Shown here in pieces: positions 8,970 to 18,544 of a DNA stretch of 64,000 nucleotides. The notes beneath the pieces are model-generated. The model saw only the letters and a list, made by a program, of their open reading frames with translations. It did no database searches and had not been told where the DNA came from. How positions within the stretch are numbered: the stretch's first letter is position 1; every line of letters starts with the position of its first letter. Origin of the DNA: Flavobacterium micromati. GTDB lineage: Bacteria; Bacteroidota; Bacteroidia; Flavobacteriales; Flavobacteriaceae. The stretch is taken from contig NZ_FQWF01000006.1 of assembly GCF_900129585.1 (NCBI RefSeq), positions 124,001 to 188,000 on the forward strand, given 5' to 3'. A program made the translations under genes and the position numbers.

Positions 8970-9368
8970 ATGATTCCTAAGTTAATTAATTTGCCCAAAA
9001 TTCAGGATGTAAGAGGAAATCTATCTTTTTTTGAGTATCCAAATCAATTGCCATTTGTTATAGAAAGAACATATTGGATATATGATGTTCCTGGTGGAGA
9101 AAGTAGAGGTAGTCATGCTTTTAAAGAACAACAGGAATTCATAATTGCTCTATCAGGCAGCTTTGATGTAATTTTAAATGATGGAAAAAAAGAAATAAAC
9201 TTTACCCTCAATAGATCGTATTACGGTCTTTATATTCCTTGTAAATACTGGAGAAAGTTAGAGAATTTTTCCACTAATTCTTTGGCAATGATTGTTTCTG
9301 ATAAAGTCTATGATGAAAATGATTACATCAGAGATTATGAAGAATTTAAAATATTAAAAAATGTATAG
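8970..9368 (+). CDS. FdtA/QdtA-like sugar ketoisomerase (cupin), variant active site
   Basis: A 132-residue cupin of the WxcM/FdtA/QdtA family, whose members isomerise dTDP-4-keto-6-deoxyglucose to the 3-keto sugar. The family phrase is RGSHAFKEQQEFI: His49 is present, but the second histidine of the usual HxH pair is Phe51. The following gene is a homologue with an intact pair (HGH), overlapping this one by 8 bases. This copy may be a non-catalytic partner, may act on a different sugar, or may be losing function. Both copies end with a similar YIRDYEEFKI/YIRDYQEFKI tail. Confidence 0.8.
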   Translation: MIPKLINLPKIQDVRGNLSFFEYPNQLPFVIERTYWIYDVPGGESRGSHAFKEQQEFIIALSGSFDVILNDGKKEINFTLNRSYYGLYIPCKYWRKLENFSTNSLAMIVSDKVYDENDYIRDYEEFKILKNV

Positions 9369-9780
9369 CGTTGAAGATTGTATCATTGTTGATTTATGTA
9401 AAATTCATAATGATGCAGGGAACATTACTGTGTTAGAAAATAATAAAGATATTCCTTTCGCTGTAAAGAGGATATATTATTTGTATGATGTACCAATGGG
9501 TTCTGATCGTGGAGGTCACGGACATTATGAACTAGAGCAATATATCGTTGCAGCAAGTGGCTCGTTTACATTCATTTTAGATGATGGGGTTAATAGAAAA
9601 GAGTTTTTTTTAAATAATCCAGCAAAAGCATTGCATATTCCACCAGGTATTTGGAGAGAAATTGTTAATTTCTCCAGCGGTAGCATTTGTTTGGTTTTGG
9701 CATCAATGGAATATTGTGAAAGTGACTATATTAGAGATTATCAAGAATTTAAAATTCATAAATATGAACAAAATACATAA
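9361..9780 (+). CDS. FdtA/QdtA-like dTDP-4-keto-6-deoxyglucose 3,4-ketoisomerase
   Basis: A 139-residue cupin with the canonical family segment RGGHGHYELEQYI (His53 and His55), consistent with an active ketoisomerase. It is the second of a tandem pair and overlaps its neighbour by 8 bases, so the two are probably co-translated. The expected substrate, dTDP-4-keto-6-deoxyglucose, can be supplied by RfbA and RfbB encoded at 36.8 and 35.3 kb. The aminotransferase at 10903 would then act at C3, giving dTDP-Fuc3N or dTDP-Qui3N. The stereochemistry cannot be read from the sequence. Confidence 0.83.
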   Translation: MYSVEDCIIVDLCKIHNDAGNITVLENNKDIPFAVKRIYYLYDVPMGSDRGGHGHYELEQYIVAASGSFTFILDDGVNRKEFFLNNPAKALHIPPGIWREIVNFSSGSICLVLASMEYCESDYIRDYQEFKIHKYEQNT

Positions 9781-10441
9781 AACCGTTATAATAGAGGGTG
9801 ATGTTAAAATAGGAGTCAATAATGAGATTTTGCCTTATAGTGTTTTAATTGGTCCTTTAGTAATTGGAGATAATAATTGGATAGGACCGCACGTAGTGAT
9901 AGGAACTCCTGGTGAAGATACCAAAGACCCAAGGCATGATAGTGCGGATAAATTAATTGTCATAGGTAATAGAAATATTTTTAGAGAGCATGTGGCAATT
10001 CAAAAACCTTGTTATGAAGAGTTAACGATTATAGGTGATGATTGTTTTTTTATGCATGGATCTCACATTCCTCATGATGCAAGGGTTTCAAATCAAGTAA
10101 CTCTAGCACCAAATGTTGTGGTTGGCGGTATATCTAAATTATTGGTCGGAGCAAATATAGGCATGGGGGCTGCTTTGCACCAACATAGTGTCATCGGACA
10201 TTATTCAATAGTTGCAACTAATGCTGCAGCAATTAAAAATGTAAGACCTTTTTCGAGGTATATTCCAGGTAAAGCTATTTCGGTTAATACATATGCAATA
10301 AACAAATATGGTTTTGCTGAATTTGAAAAAGAAATTAGTGATTATGTATTGAATAATATTTCTCCAAAAAGCAAAATTATTAGCAGTATTATTGAAGAAT
10401 TTAATCTTCTGCATAATGAATCTAATAGGGGTCTTTACTAA
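9764..10441 (+). CDS. LpxA-like left-handed beta-helix acyltransferase
   Basis: About 225 residues of hexapeptide repeats of the LpxA-like type, starting IHKTVIIEGDVKIG and containing VIGTPGEDTKD and IFREHVAIQ. It probably transfers an acetyl or acyl group to the 3-amino sugar made by the flanking genes, comparable in position to FdtC/QdtC, although the sequence resembles LpxA more than FdtC. The start at ATG 9764 overlaps the previous gene by 17 bases and removes a non-homologous 34-residue extension that would arise from a start at 9662. A different acceptor such as a UDP-amino sugar is possible. Confidence 0.75.
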   Translation: MNKIHKTVIIEGDVKIGVNNEILPYSVLIGPLVIGDNNWIGPHVVIGTPGEDTKDPRHDSADKLIVIGNRNIFREHVAIQKPCYEELTIIGDDCFFMHGSHIPHDARVSNQVTLAPNVVVGGISKLLVGANIGMGAALHQHSVIGHYSIVATNAAAIKNVRPFSRYIPGKAISVNTYAINKYGFAEFEKEISDYVLNNISPKSKIISSIIEEFNLLHNESNRGLY

Positions 10442-10902
10442 ATAATCATTTTCTTAAACAGCAAAATAATTTACTGAAAATAGAAAGTTTCCACTAAATT
10501 TTTACAAATCTTCACAAAAGAGCTAATATAATTTTCTCGACTGATAGGACTTCGAATTTCTATCAGTCGAATGGGAAGAAATGTCTTAATCTACACTCCT
10601 GATCTAAAAATATAAAAAACAAACTATTTATTCAAGACGCGAAGATACGCTTGTAGTGTATTGGCAAAGTAAGATTTAAACAAAAATGAAGTAGCATTTT
10701 TATTAAAAAGATATGTCAATAGTTACACTAATCTTAAAACGAGTGATGCTTTGGTTAATAGGTGATGTTATTTTGATTGACTTAAGCGAAAATATTAAGA
10801 TAAATGGAGAGATTAATCCAAATCGAAGTGATTTAATAATTTCTGTTTTCGGTTTTAATTCATCACAAAACAATCAATTTCAACAAAAGTAAAATTAATA
10901 AT
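10442..10902. other. 461-base gap with a strong hairpin
   Basis: Between the acyltransferase and the aminotransferase. An 11-bp perfect inverted repeat (TCGACTGATAG at 10537-10547 and its complement at 10560-10570) with a 12-base loop lies in the left part. It is not followed by a T-run, so it is not a typical terminator. The right part contains only one doubtful 59-codon frame (10713-10892). Confidence 0.6.
10713..10892 (+). CDS. Doubtful small ORF (59 codons)
   Basis: An open frame from ATG 10713 to TAA 10890-10892 encoding about 59 residues, with a hydrophobic first third ([18 protein letters not shown]) and a polar tail rich in Asn and Gln. I recognise no family. It ends 10 bases before the aminotransferase start. 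It could be a chance frame or a relic of a membrane protein. Confidence 0.2.
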   Translation: MSIVTLILKRVMLWLIGDVILIDLSENIKINGEINPNRSDLIISVFGFNSSQNNQFQQK

Positions 10903-12015
10903 ATGATTAGATTCTTAGATTTACAAAAAATAAATCTTGCTTATCAGCAAGAAATAGAAGAAAAATTATTAAGCGCTTTCAGATCAGGATGGTATCTTAA
11001 TGGCATTCAATGTCAAAATTTTGAAGAAAACCTGGCTAAATATGTAGGATCGAATCATGCTATAGGTGTAGCCAATGGACTTGATGCGCTGAGATTAATT
11101 TTCAGGGCCTATATAGAACATGGTGTAATGTCAGAAGGAGATGAGGTTATTGTACCTGCAAATACATATATAGCATCGCTCTTGGCTCTTTCTGATAATG
11201 GACTCGTTCCAATACTTGTTGAACCTGATGAAACTACTTATAATATTGATCTTTTAAAAATTGAAAAAAAAATCACATCAAAAACGAAAGCAATTTTAAT
11301 TGTCCATTTATATGGTCAGGTAGTTTTTTCTGATGAATTAGTTAGCATTGCTAAAAAACATAACCTTAAAATTGTAGAGGATAATGCACAGTCAATTGGA
11401 GCTAATTGGCGAGGAATTAATACAGGGAATCTTGGAGATGCTGCTGGTTTTAGTTTTTATCCTGGAAAAAACTTAGGTGCTTTGGGTGATGCTGGAGCCG
11501 TCACTTGTAAAGATGATGAATTAGCAAAAACAATCAGATCTATCGCTAATTATGGTTCTAAGCAAAAATACGTAAATATTTACAAGGGATTGAACAGTCG
11601 GTTAGACGAAATACAGGCTGCAGTTTTAACAGTTAAATTAAAGTATATTGACGATACAAATCAGAGAAGGCGATTAATTGCCGAAAGATATTGTGAAGAA
11701 ATAGAAAACAAGCTAATTGTTTTGCCCAGTATTCCCTTAAATCCGCAAGAACACGTTTGGCATCTGTTTGTTATTCGATGTAAAGAGCGAAATGACTTGC
11801 AATCATTTTTAAAAGGTAATGGTATTGAAACATTAATTCATTATCCAATTCCTCCCCATAAACAATTGGCTTATAAAGAAATGAATTTGTTGTCACTACC
11901 AATAACTGAAAGTATTCATGATGAGGTATTGAGTTTGCCTATAAGTCCTGTAATGACTGATTCGGAGGTGACTGAAGTGATTAATGTTATAAATAAATTT
12001 AAATCGCTGACTTGA
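10903..12015 (+). CDS. PLP-dependent sugar 3-aminotransferase (FdtB/QdtB-like, DegT/DnrJ family)
   Basis: 370 residues of the DegT/DnrJ/EryC1/StrS family. The PLP lysine is in [17 protein letters not shown], a phrase typical of the FdtB/QdtB group that aminates dTDP-3-keto-6-deoxyhexoses using glutamate. The EDNAQSIGA segment and the [12 protein letters not shown] segment are also present. It follows the ketoisomerase pair and acyltransferase, forming the usual Fuc3NAc/Qui3NAc gene set. The Wzx gene overlaps its stop codon by 3 bases. Confidence 0.88.
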   Translation: MIRFLDLQKINLAYQQEIEEKLLSAFRSGWYLNGIQCQNFEENLAKYVGSNHAIGVANGLDALRLIFRAYIEHGVMSEGDEVIVPANTYIASLLALSDNGLVPILVEPDETTYNIDLLKIEKKITSKTKAILIVHLYGQVVFSDELVSIAKKHNLKIVEDNAQSIGANWRGINTGNLGDAAGFSFYPGKNLGALGDAGAVTCKDDELAKTIRSIANYGSKQKYVNIYKGLNSRLDEIQAAVLTVKLKYIDDTNQRRRLIAERYCEEIENKLIVLPSIPLNPQEHVWHLFVIRCKERNDLQSFLKGNGIETLIHYPIPPHKQLAYKEMNLLSLPITESIHDEVLSLPISPVMTDSEVTEVINVINKFKSLT

Positions 12016-13268
12016 AGCTAATTAAAACATCTGTTTTTTCGGCAATAATAACTGTAATAAGAATAGCGTCAGGCTTTGTAGCAAACAAAATCGTAGCTAT
12101 TTATACTGGACCTGGCGGCGTTGCTTTAATTGGAGCTTTCACTAATTTTATTTCGATCGCGTTGACCTTCTCTAATGGGGCGATTAATAATGGGGTTGTG
12201 AAATATGCCTCTGAATATAAAGATAAGGAAAAGAAGCAAAAATTACTGTATAGTACTTCATTTAAAATATCACTGTATTGCTCATTGTTGTTTGGACCAA
12301 TTTTAATAATATTTGCAAAATATTTGTCTGATTTGGTGCTGACTAATGAAATCTATACCAATGCAATAAGAGTTCTTGGTTTTAGCATAGTTTTTTATTC
12401 GCTAAATAGTTTACTGATTTCGATTTTAAATGGAAGGCATGAAATAAAAATGTTCACTTTAGTCAATACTATTGGAAGTATTGTTGGTTTATTAGTAACC
12501 GTAGTGCTAGTGTATTTATATAAAGTTAATGGGGCATTGTATGCGTTAGTCCTTTCTCAGTCGATTGTTTTTCTTATTACACTAATTCTAGTGGTTAAAT
12601 CTAATTGGTTTTCATTGAGCTATTTTACGCAGCCATTTAACAAAATCATTGCTCGCAAATTATGGGGATTTAGTTTAATGGCAATTATTACAGCTATAGC
12701 TGTTCCTGTATCACAAATAGTACTGCGGAATTTGTTAATTGATAAAGTAAGTATACAAGGAGCTGGATATTGGCAAGGTATGATGAAAGTGTCAGATGGC
12801 TACTTATTATTAATAGTAACGTCGTTAAGTACTTATTACTTACCTAAATTAGCGTCTCTTAAAACAGATAAGGAGCTACAAAAGGAAATTTTTAATGGGT
12901 ATAAAATTATTTTGCCAGTAGTTTTATTGGGGTGTGTTGTAATATATAGTCTGCGATTTTTTATAATAAAATTGTTATATACGCCAACTTTTATTTCTAT
13001 GGAATCCTTATTTTTATGGCAATTAGTGGGAGATTTCTTTAAGATGGCTGCATGGATTTTATCGTATTTGATGTTAGCCAAAGCCATGATCAAAGTTTTT
13101 ATTATAACAGAGATAGTTTTTACCCTAATGTATGTTGCATTAGGATATCTATTCGTCAACTTCTGCGGATTACAAGGTATTACGATAGCTTTTGCATTGA
13201 ATTACCTTCTCTATTTTGTGACTATGCTGTTTCTGTTTAGAAAGTTAATCTTTAAAAAATTTATTTAA
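12012..13268 (+). CDS. O-antigen flippase (Wzx, polysaccharide transporter family)
   Basis: 418 residues with about 12 hydrophobic segments and an N-terminus typical of WzxE-like O-antigen translocases ([23 protein letters not shown] is the start region, residues 14-36). It should flip lipid-linked repeat units across the inner membrane. The start is TTG at 12012, overlapping the preceding TGA; no better ATG exists in the first dozens of codons. An aminotransferase followed by Wzx resembles the enterobacterial common antigen order. Another flippase-like gene lies at 28649. Confidence 0.85.
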   Translation: MKLIKTSVFSAIITVIRIASGFVANKIVAIYTGPGGVALIGAFTNFISIALTFSNGAINNGVVKYASEYKDKEKKQKLLYSTSFKISLYCSLLFGPILIIFAKYLSDLVLTNEIYTNAIRVLGFSIVFYSLNSLLISILNGRHEIKMFTLVNTIGSIVGLLVTVVLVYLYKVNGALYALVLSQSIVFLITLILVVKSNWFSLSYFTQPFNKIIARKLWGFSLMAIITAIAVPVSQIVLRNLLIDKVSIQGAGYWQGMMKVSDGYLLLIVTSLSTYYLPKLASLKTDKELQKEIFNGYKIILPVVLLGCVVIYSLRFFIIKLLYTPTFISMESLFLWQLVGDFFKMAAWILSYLMLAKAMIKVFIITEIVFTLMYVALGYLFVNFCGLQGITIAFALNYLLYFVTMLFLFRKLIFKKFI

Positions 13269-13270
13269 AT

Positions 13271-14158
13271 ATGACGCCATTAGTTAGTGTTGCAATAGTT
13301 ACTTACAATCAAAAAGAATATCTCAGGGAATGTATTGAATCAATCCTAAATCAGGACTATCCTAACAAGGAAATAATTGTGGCTGATGATGGATCAACTG
13401 ATGGGACTCATGAAATGTTACTTGATTATGAGCAAAAACATGCAGGACTTTTTATACTTAAATTAGCAGTAAAAAATTTAGGTATCACAAAAAATCACAA
13501 TGTAGCTCATTTTTCATGCAGTGGAAAATACATTGCTTGGATAGGTGGCGACGATTTAATGCTGCCTGGAAAGATTAGTAAGCAAGTTCAGTTTATGGAG
13601 TCTAATCCCAATTGTACACTATTATATCATAATTTAGATGTTTTTTATTCAGAGGGTTTTCAAGATTCGTATCTTTTAAATTCAAGTTCTAGTGCCAAAG
13701 AAGGTGATATTAAAACCATGATTAAATATGGTAGTTTTAATGGAGGTAGTTCAACTATGTTGAGAAGAAGTCAATCTCCCGTAATTGGTTTTGATGAGCG
13801 ATTGCCTATTGCTAGTGATTGGATGTATTGGGTTGATGCACTAGGAAATGGAGGTGAGATTAAATATCTTGATGAAGTTTTAGGTAGATACAGACGTCAT
13901 TCAAATAATGTAACTTCGCAAACTAATTATAATGCCTATATCGACCATCTTAATTCGTGTAATATTCTCTTAGCAAAATTTCCTCATTTACATAAAGAGA
14001 TACTTTATAGATATTCTGAAAATTTGCGTGCTTTAAGGTATAAAGAGGATAGTAATTATTGCAATTGGTTAAAAGCAAGTATAATGGTTAATCTTAATTT
14101 TAAAAGTTTAATTGCTTATGTTTTATATTATATATCCTTTAAAACTATAAGGAAATAG
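13271..14158 (+). CDS. Family 2 glycosyltransferase
   Basis: GT-A fold transferase of 295 residues. The nucleotide-binding strand VSVAIVTYNQKEYLRECIES and the metal-binding region VADDGSTDG are near the N-terminus; a second acidic motif is in YIAWIGGDD. It ends in a hydrophobic segment. It probably adds one sugar of the repeat unit at the cytoplasmic face of the membrane; donor and acceptor cannot be inferred. It starts 3 bases after the Wzx gene and its stop overlaps the next start. Confidence 0.88.
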   Translation: MTPLVSVAIVTYNQKEYLRECIESILNQDYPNKEIIVADDGSTDGTHEMLLDYEQKHAGLFILKLAVKNLGITKNHNVAHFSCSGKYIAWIGGDDLMLPGKISKQVQFMESNPNCTLLYHNLDVFYSEGFQDSYLLNSSSSAKEGDIKTMIKYGSFNGGSSTMLRRSQSPVIGFDERLPIASDWMYWVDALGNGGEIKYLDEVLGRYRRHSNNVTSQTNYNAYIDHLNSCNILLAKFPHLHKEILYRYSENLRALRYKEDSNYCNWLKASIMVNLNFKSLIAYVLYYISFKTIRK

Positions 14159-15420
14159 TGATTAATCAAATAAGGTTTAGAAAGTCAATAATTAACGAGA
14201 TATTTAGTTTTTTTACGAAATTGCTATTTGTCTTCAGTTTGTTATATGACATCAACTTTTCTTTTTTGCCTAGTTTTACGACCGCAAGAATTGCTTTTTT
14301 GTTTTTAGTTTTAATGAGCATAATGCGAAATTATGGAATTCCTAAAAAAGTTTTTTATTATTTATTTGTCTTGTTTTTAGTTCTAGCGGTAGCTTTTATT
14401 CAATTTATTTTCAAATCAGATTCTACACAATTGTCTAGATTGTTTTGGTTTATGATTTATGGAGTTATTTCGCCTTTTCTATTTGTTAATTTTTTAAAAA
14501 GTAGAAAGGAGTTCCTACTGCTAGTTAGTGTCGCAGTAGTAATTCAAGCTGTACTCTCGATTCTCTCATTTATGAATCCAGCTATTAAAGCGTTGTTTTA
14601 TAATTTGGTCATTTTTACTTCTAATTTTGAAGAAGAACAAGTTTTGCGTGCTGTAGCATTCGCATCAATAGGAGGAGCAGGTTTGTCAGTGATTCAAAGT
14701 TTGGGAGTAATATCATCAATTGCACTTTTAAAGTTAAATGACTTTAGTATTTATAATAAAGTTTTACTTTGGGTCGGAATTACTATTACTCTAATTTCAA
14801 TTTTTTTAATTGGCCGCACTGGTTTATTTATTTCTTTTTTATTTATCGCGGGGTATTTAATCAGTGAGATAAAAAGTTTTAAAAGTACACTAATCTTCGT
14901 TCTAATAATTGGGGCTATTTACCAAGTTAATTTTGTCTCTATTTTAGAGAATATGACCGCAAATGTTGATGGTTTTAATATCGATTTGTTTACTTCATGG
15001 ATAGAAAATGCCTTTAAATTAAAAGGTAATGATACTAGTGAGGTACTAGCAAGTATGCCTATTCCGCCGATCAGTTTTGAAACTATAATCGGAACAGGTA
15101 GAGTTGTCGACGAGTCGGGTTTAGGTAATGCTTCAATGCACGATTCGGGTTATATTCAGACCTATTATTCACTTGGTTTATTATGTGCTTTTTATTTCTA
15201 CTGCATTTATATTATTTTTTTATTACTACAGCTGAAAAGTAAGAGTAATGTATATAATTATTTTCTAATTTTAGTTATGTTAATTATAGAAGTAAAAGAG
15301 CCATTTATATTTCAATACGTATTTCCATTTTTTGTATTAAGTATAATTTTAGTCACTGCTAGATTGTCTGATAGCAATGAAGTAGTAATAAATAAGGAAT
15401 TAAATATTAATTTGAACTAG
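14158..15420 (+). CDS. O-antigen polymerase-like membrane protein (Wzy candidate)
   Basis: 420 residues, very hydrophobic, with about ten membrane segments and a larger polar loop around residues 260-325 (SMPIPPISFETIIGTGR then HDSGYIQTYYSLG), the layout of Wzy/O-antigen ligase-like proteins. The GTG start at 14158 overlaps the preceding stop by one base. Wzy proteins share little sequence, so the call rests on topology and position after Wzx and a glycosyltransferase. An EpsG-like polymerase candidate also occurs at 29329. Confidence 0.75.
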   Translation: MINQIRFRKSIINEIFSFFTKLLFVFSLLYDINFSFLPSFTTARIAFLFLVLMSIMRNYGIPKKVFYYLFVLFLVLAVAFIQFIFKSDSTQLSRLFWFMIYGVISPFLFVNFLKSRKEFLLLVSVAVVIQAVLSILSFMNPAIKALFYNLVIFTSNFEEEQVLRAVAFASIGGAGLSVIQSLGVISSIALLKLNDFSIYNKVLLWVGITITLISIFLIGRTGLFISFLFIAGYLISEIKSFKSTLIFVLIIGAIYQVNFVSILENMTANVDGFNIDLFTSWIENAFKLKGNDTSEVLASMPIPPISFETIIGTGRVVDESGLGNASMHDSGYIQTYYSLGLLCAFYFYCIYIIFLLLQLKSKSNVYNYFLILVMLIIEVKEPFIFQYVFPFFVLSIILVTARLSDSNEVVINKELNINLN

Positions 15421-15429
15421 TATATAATA

Positions 15430-17361
15430 ATGTGTGGAATTTTTGGATTTGTAGGAAAAAAATATTTAGAGAAGGATGCTGATCTAAAGGCTATGAGGAT
15501 AAGTTTGAAACATAGAGGGCCTGATCATTTTGATTATTTTTCTATGCAAAATGTTAATGAGGATAGTGAGGTTAACTTAGGGCATGTAAGGCTGTCAATA
15601 ATTGACACCTCTAATGCTGGTAATCAGCCAATGCATAGTAAAAATGGTAGATTTACAATCGTTTTTAACGGAGAAATTTACAATTTTTTAGATATTAAAA
15701 AAGAGATTGAAGACAAGCTAAAAGATATAATATGGGCATCAAGCTCTGATACCGAAGTACTTCTGGCCGGAATAGAGGTCTTTGGTTTAAAAGAATGCGT
15801 TTCCAAATTGGTAGGCATGTTCGCATTTACTTTATGGGATAATGAAGAACAAAAATTAATATTAGTACGGGATCGAATTGGTGAAAAACCATTGTATTAT
15901 GGTTATCAAAATGGACAACTACTTTTTTCATCTGAGTTAAAAGCATTTGAGGTTCACTCTTTTTTCGATAAAAGATTAAATTTGGAGGCTGCAGTAGGTT
16001 TTTTACATAGGAGTTGTGTGCCGCAAAATTTATCTATTTACGAAAATATTTATAAAGTAATTCCAGGTACAATCTTAGAATTTGACTTGGCAACGATTAA
16101 GCAGCAAATTATACCAGAGCCAATTGTATATTGGTCGTTAGTTCAGAAGGTGAAGGATTTAGAAAAAAATAATTTTAAAGGAACTTATCAAGAAGCTAAA
16201 GATGAGTTAGAAAAGTTACTAATTCAGGCGGTTAAAAATCAGTCAATAGCAGACGTTCCTATTGGAGCGTTCTTGTCAGGTGGTATTGATTCTTCGTTAG
16301 TTTGTGCTATTTTAAAAAAATATGTGAAAAGTGATTTACATACCTACACCATAGCAATGCCAGAACCTGGACAAAACGAGGCTATACATGCCGAAAAAGT
16401 TGCTAATAGTTTAGGTACGATTCACAAAGCAAAAGAACTCAATGCCCAAGAAATCATTAATAGATTAGATGAAATAATCAGTTACTGGGATGAACCCTTC
16501 GCTGATAGCTCACAAATACCAACTTTTTTTGTTTCAGAATTTGCAAAAAAAGAAGTGACAGTTTCTTTAAGTGGTGACGGTGCTGACGAGTTTGTTTATG
16601 GTTATTCAGACCATCCTATTTATGATAAGTATAGAATTTACGAAGTAGTATCTATTTTAGGTATAGACAAAATTTTTGGTTTTTTTACAAAATTTGAAAT
16701 ACTTCGCAAAGCAACTTTTTTAAACCGTCTACAAAATTTTTTATCTTTAACAACTATTCTAAAAAACAGTAAAAATCTTAACGAAGCACATGCAAAGTGG
16801 AGAAACAAATTTAGGAATACTCCATTACCTTTAAAAAATAATTTAATTTCTTTCTCAGAGAATTTTTTAAAAATAAATGATTTGGGATTTAATTTTGCTG
16901 GTTATTACGATGCACTAGCTTACTTGCCAGACGATATTTTAGTTAAAGTGGATCGTGCAGCAATGGCAGTTAGCTTGGAGTCTAGGGCTCCGTTTCTAGA
17001 TCACAGAGTATTGGAGTTCTTAATAAGCTTACCACAAGAATTTAAATATGAAGGTAATGTTTCTAAAAGAATCTTGAAGGATATTCTATATGATTATGTT
17101 CCTAAAGAAATTGTAGATAGGCCTAAGCAAGGTTTTTCTATTCCACTGACCTTCTGGCTTAAAAACGATTTAAAAAATTGGGGATTTGAAATCATAAATT
17201 CAATTCCATCAGGATCTGTCTTCTGGGATAAACAGCTCGTTTTTAATATTTGGAATGAACACCAATCTGGTGAAATAGATCATACTGAAAGAATATGGAA
17301 TATATTATTGCTTGAAAGTTTTTTTAGAAGAAAAGAATTACTTCATTATTCAATTAATTAA
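15430..17361 (+). CDS. asnB: AsnB-type glutamine-dependent amidotransferase
   Basis: 643 residues. The mature N-terminal nucleophile is Cys2 (MCGIFGF) of a class II glutaminase domain, with RGPD and NGEIYN motifs. The synthetase domain carries the ATP PP-loop SGGIDSS near residue 283 and SLSGDGADE later. General asparagine synthase is possible, but inside O-antigen loci such genes commonly amidate uronic acids. The UDP-GalNAcA genes upstream (6655-8948) make GalNAcA-amide a reasonable product. Which role holds cannot be decided from sequence alone. Confidence 0.87.
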   Translation: MCGIFGFVGKKYLEKDADLKAMRISLKHRGPDHFDYFSMQNVNEDSEVNLGHVRLSIIDTSNAGNQPMHSKNGRFTIVFNGEIYNFLDIKKEIEDKLKDIIWASSSDTEVLLAGIEVFGLKECVSKLVGMFAFTLWDNEEQKLILVRDRIGEKPLYYGYQNGQLLFSSELKAFEVHSFFDKRLNLEAAVGFLHRSCVPQNLSIYENIYKVIPGTILEFDLATIKQQIIPEPIVYWSLVQKVKDLEKNNFKGTYQEAKDELEKLLIQAVKNQSIADVPIGAFLSGGIDSSLVCAILKKYVKSDLHTYTIAMPEPGQNEAIHAEKVANSLGTIHKAKELNAQEIINRLDEIISYWDEPFADSSQIPTFFVSEFAKKEVTVSLSGDGADEFVYGYSDHPIYDKYRIYEVVSILGIDKIFGFFTKFEILRKATFLNRLQNFLSLTTILKNSKNLNEAHAKWRNKFRNTPLPLKNNLISFSENFLKINDLGFNFAGYYDALAYLPDDILVKVDRAAMAVSLESRAPFLDHRVLEFLISLPQEFKYEGNVSKRILKDILYDYVPKEIVDRPKQGFSIPLTFWLKNDLKNWGFEIINSIPSGSVFWDKQLVFNIWNEHQSGEIDHTERIWNILLLESFFRRKELLHYSIN

Positions 17362-17378
17362 AACAAATAGATTTCAAT

Positions 17379-18542
17379 TTGGAAGAGAAAAAAAAAATTG
17401 TTTTTCTTGAAGCAGTTCAAGATTATGGCGGTGCAAGGATTAGTGCTGTAGAGTTAGCCGATCGATTATCAAGAAAACATAATGTTTCAATAATTGACTT
17501 TTACGGTTCGTGTAAACCTTTTACAGAGGCCGTGATTAGTAAAGGATTGAAATTACATATTGTTGAGAAAAGAGATACGGCTTACATTATTAATAGGTCT
17601 AATAATTTAATAATGAAGATTATTAATTTTTTACTTTTTATCCCTCATTTAATAAGAATAAGAAGTAAAGTACATGTTTTATTAAAAGAGATTAAACCAG
17701 ATTATATTATTCTTAATAATTCAAAGGTACTTTTATCATTAGCATTTTTTACGGACAAAAAATTTAAAGTTCTGTTTTTTGCAAGGGGATGGTTTATTTT
17801 AAGCCAAATAACCAAACTGGATCGAATATTGTATAAAATCCTTGTAGATAAATATGTTTGTGTAGCCAATGCAACTAAACAAGCACTTTTTTGTGGAGGA
17901 CTTACTTCATTAGAAAATTTGTATGTTGTGCATAATGCGGTTACAGAATTGAATATGTCTAAAGAAATTGCTTCAATTAACAAGAAAGAGAATACTAAAG
18001 TTATCTTACATGCGGGAGGTTTTTTAAAAGATAAAGGTCAATTAGTATCGTTAGAAATGGCGAAGATTCTAAAAGAAAGATCTGTTGATTTTAAGCTTAT
18101 ACTGGCTGGCCTTGTCTACGAAGGAGGTGAGTCAGAAGTTTTCTACAACAAAGTTAAACAGATAATCATAGACTATCAGCTAGAAGACGTTGTGGAATTA
18201 GTTAAAAACAAGCCTAATGTCATCACTTATTTTAATGCATGTGATATTTTAATTCACCCGTCAGAAACCGAAGGATTGCCAAGAGTCATTATGGAGGCAA
18301 TGATCCTAAAAAAACCTGTTATTGCTAATGCAGTAGGAGGAGTTTGCGACTACATATTAAATGAATTTACAGGTTTTTTACCACAACATAATTCGTCAGA
18401 AGAATATGCATCTTTTGTTCAAAAGCTTATTGCCGATAAGATATTGTACGATTTTGTATCGTTCAATGCATATAATTTGGTAAAAACAAGTTTTACTGAA
18501 GAAAATCAGTTGAAAAGTTTAGATAAAGTTTTTAATAGTTAA
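17379..18542 (+). CDS. Family 4 glycosyltransferase
   Basis: 387 residues, GT-B fold. The C-terminal half has the typical GT4 features: ILHAGGFLKDKGQ, and HPSETEGLPRVIMEAM with the EX7E-like signature near residue 300. The start is TTG at 17379 (MEEKKKIVFLE), since no upstream ATG is in frame. It is probably a retaining transferase for one sugar of the repeat unit. It is followed 2 bases later by another glycosyltransferase. Confidence 0.87.
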   Translation: MEEKKKIVFLEAVQDYGGARISAVELADRLSRKHNVSIIDFYGSCKPFTEAVISKGLKLHIVEKRDTAYIINRSNNLIMKIINFLLFIPHLIRIRSKVHVLLKEIKPDYIILNNSKVLLSLAFFTDKKFKVLFFARGWFILSQITKLDRILYKILVDKYVCVANATKQALFCGGLTSLENLYVVHNAVTELNMSKEIASINKKENTKVILHAGGFLKDKGQLVSLEMAKILKERSVDFKLILAGLVYEGGESEVFYNKVKQIIIDYQLEDVVELVKNKPNVITYFNACDILIHPSETEGLPRVIMEAMILKKPVIANAVGGVCDYILNEFTGFLPQHNSSEEYASFVQKLIADKILYDFVSFNAYNLVKTSFTEENQLKSLDKVFNS

Positions 18543-18544
18543 AG

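Noticed and set aside
9662..9763. N-terminal extension of the LpxA-like acyltransferase
   Set aside because: It lies wholly within the upstream cupin gene and shows no hexapeptide pattern; ATG 9764 begins the homology.
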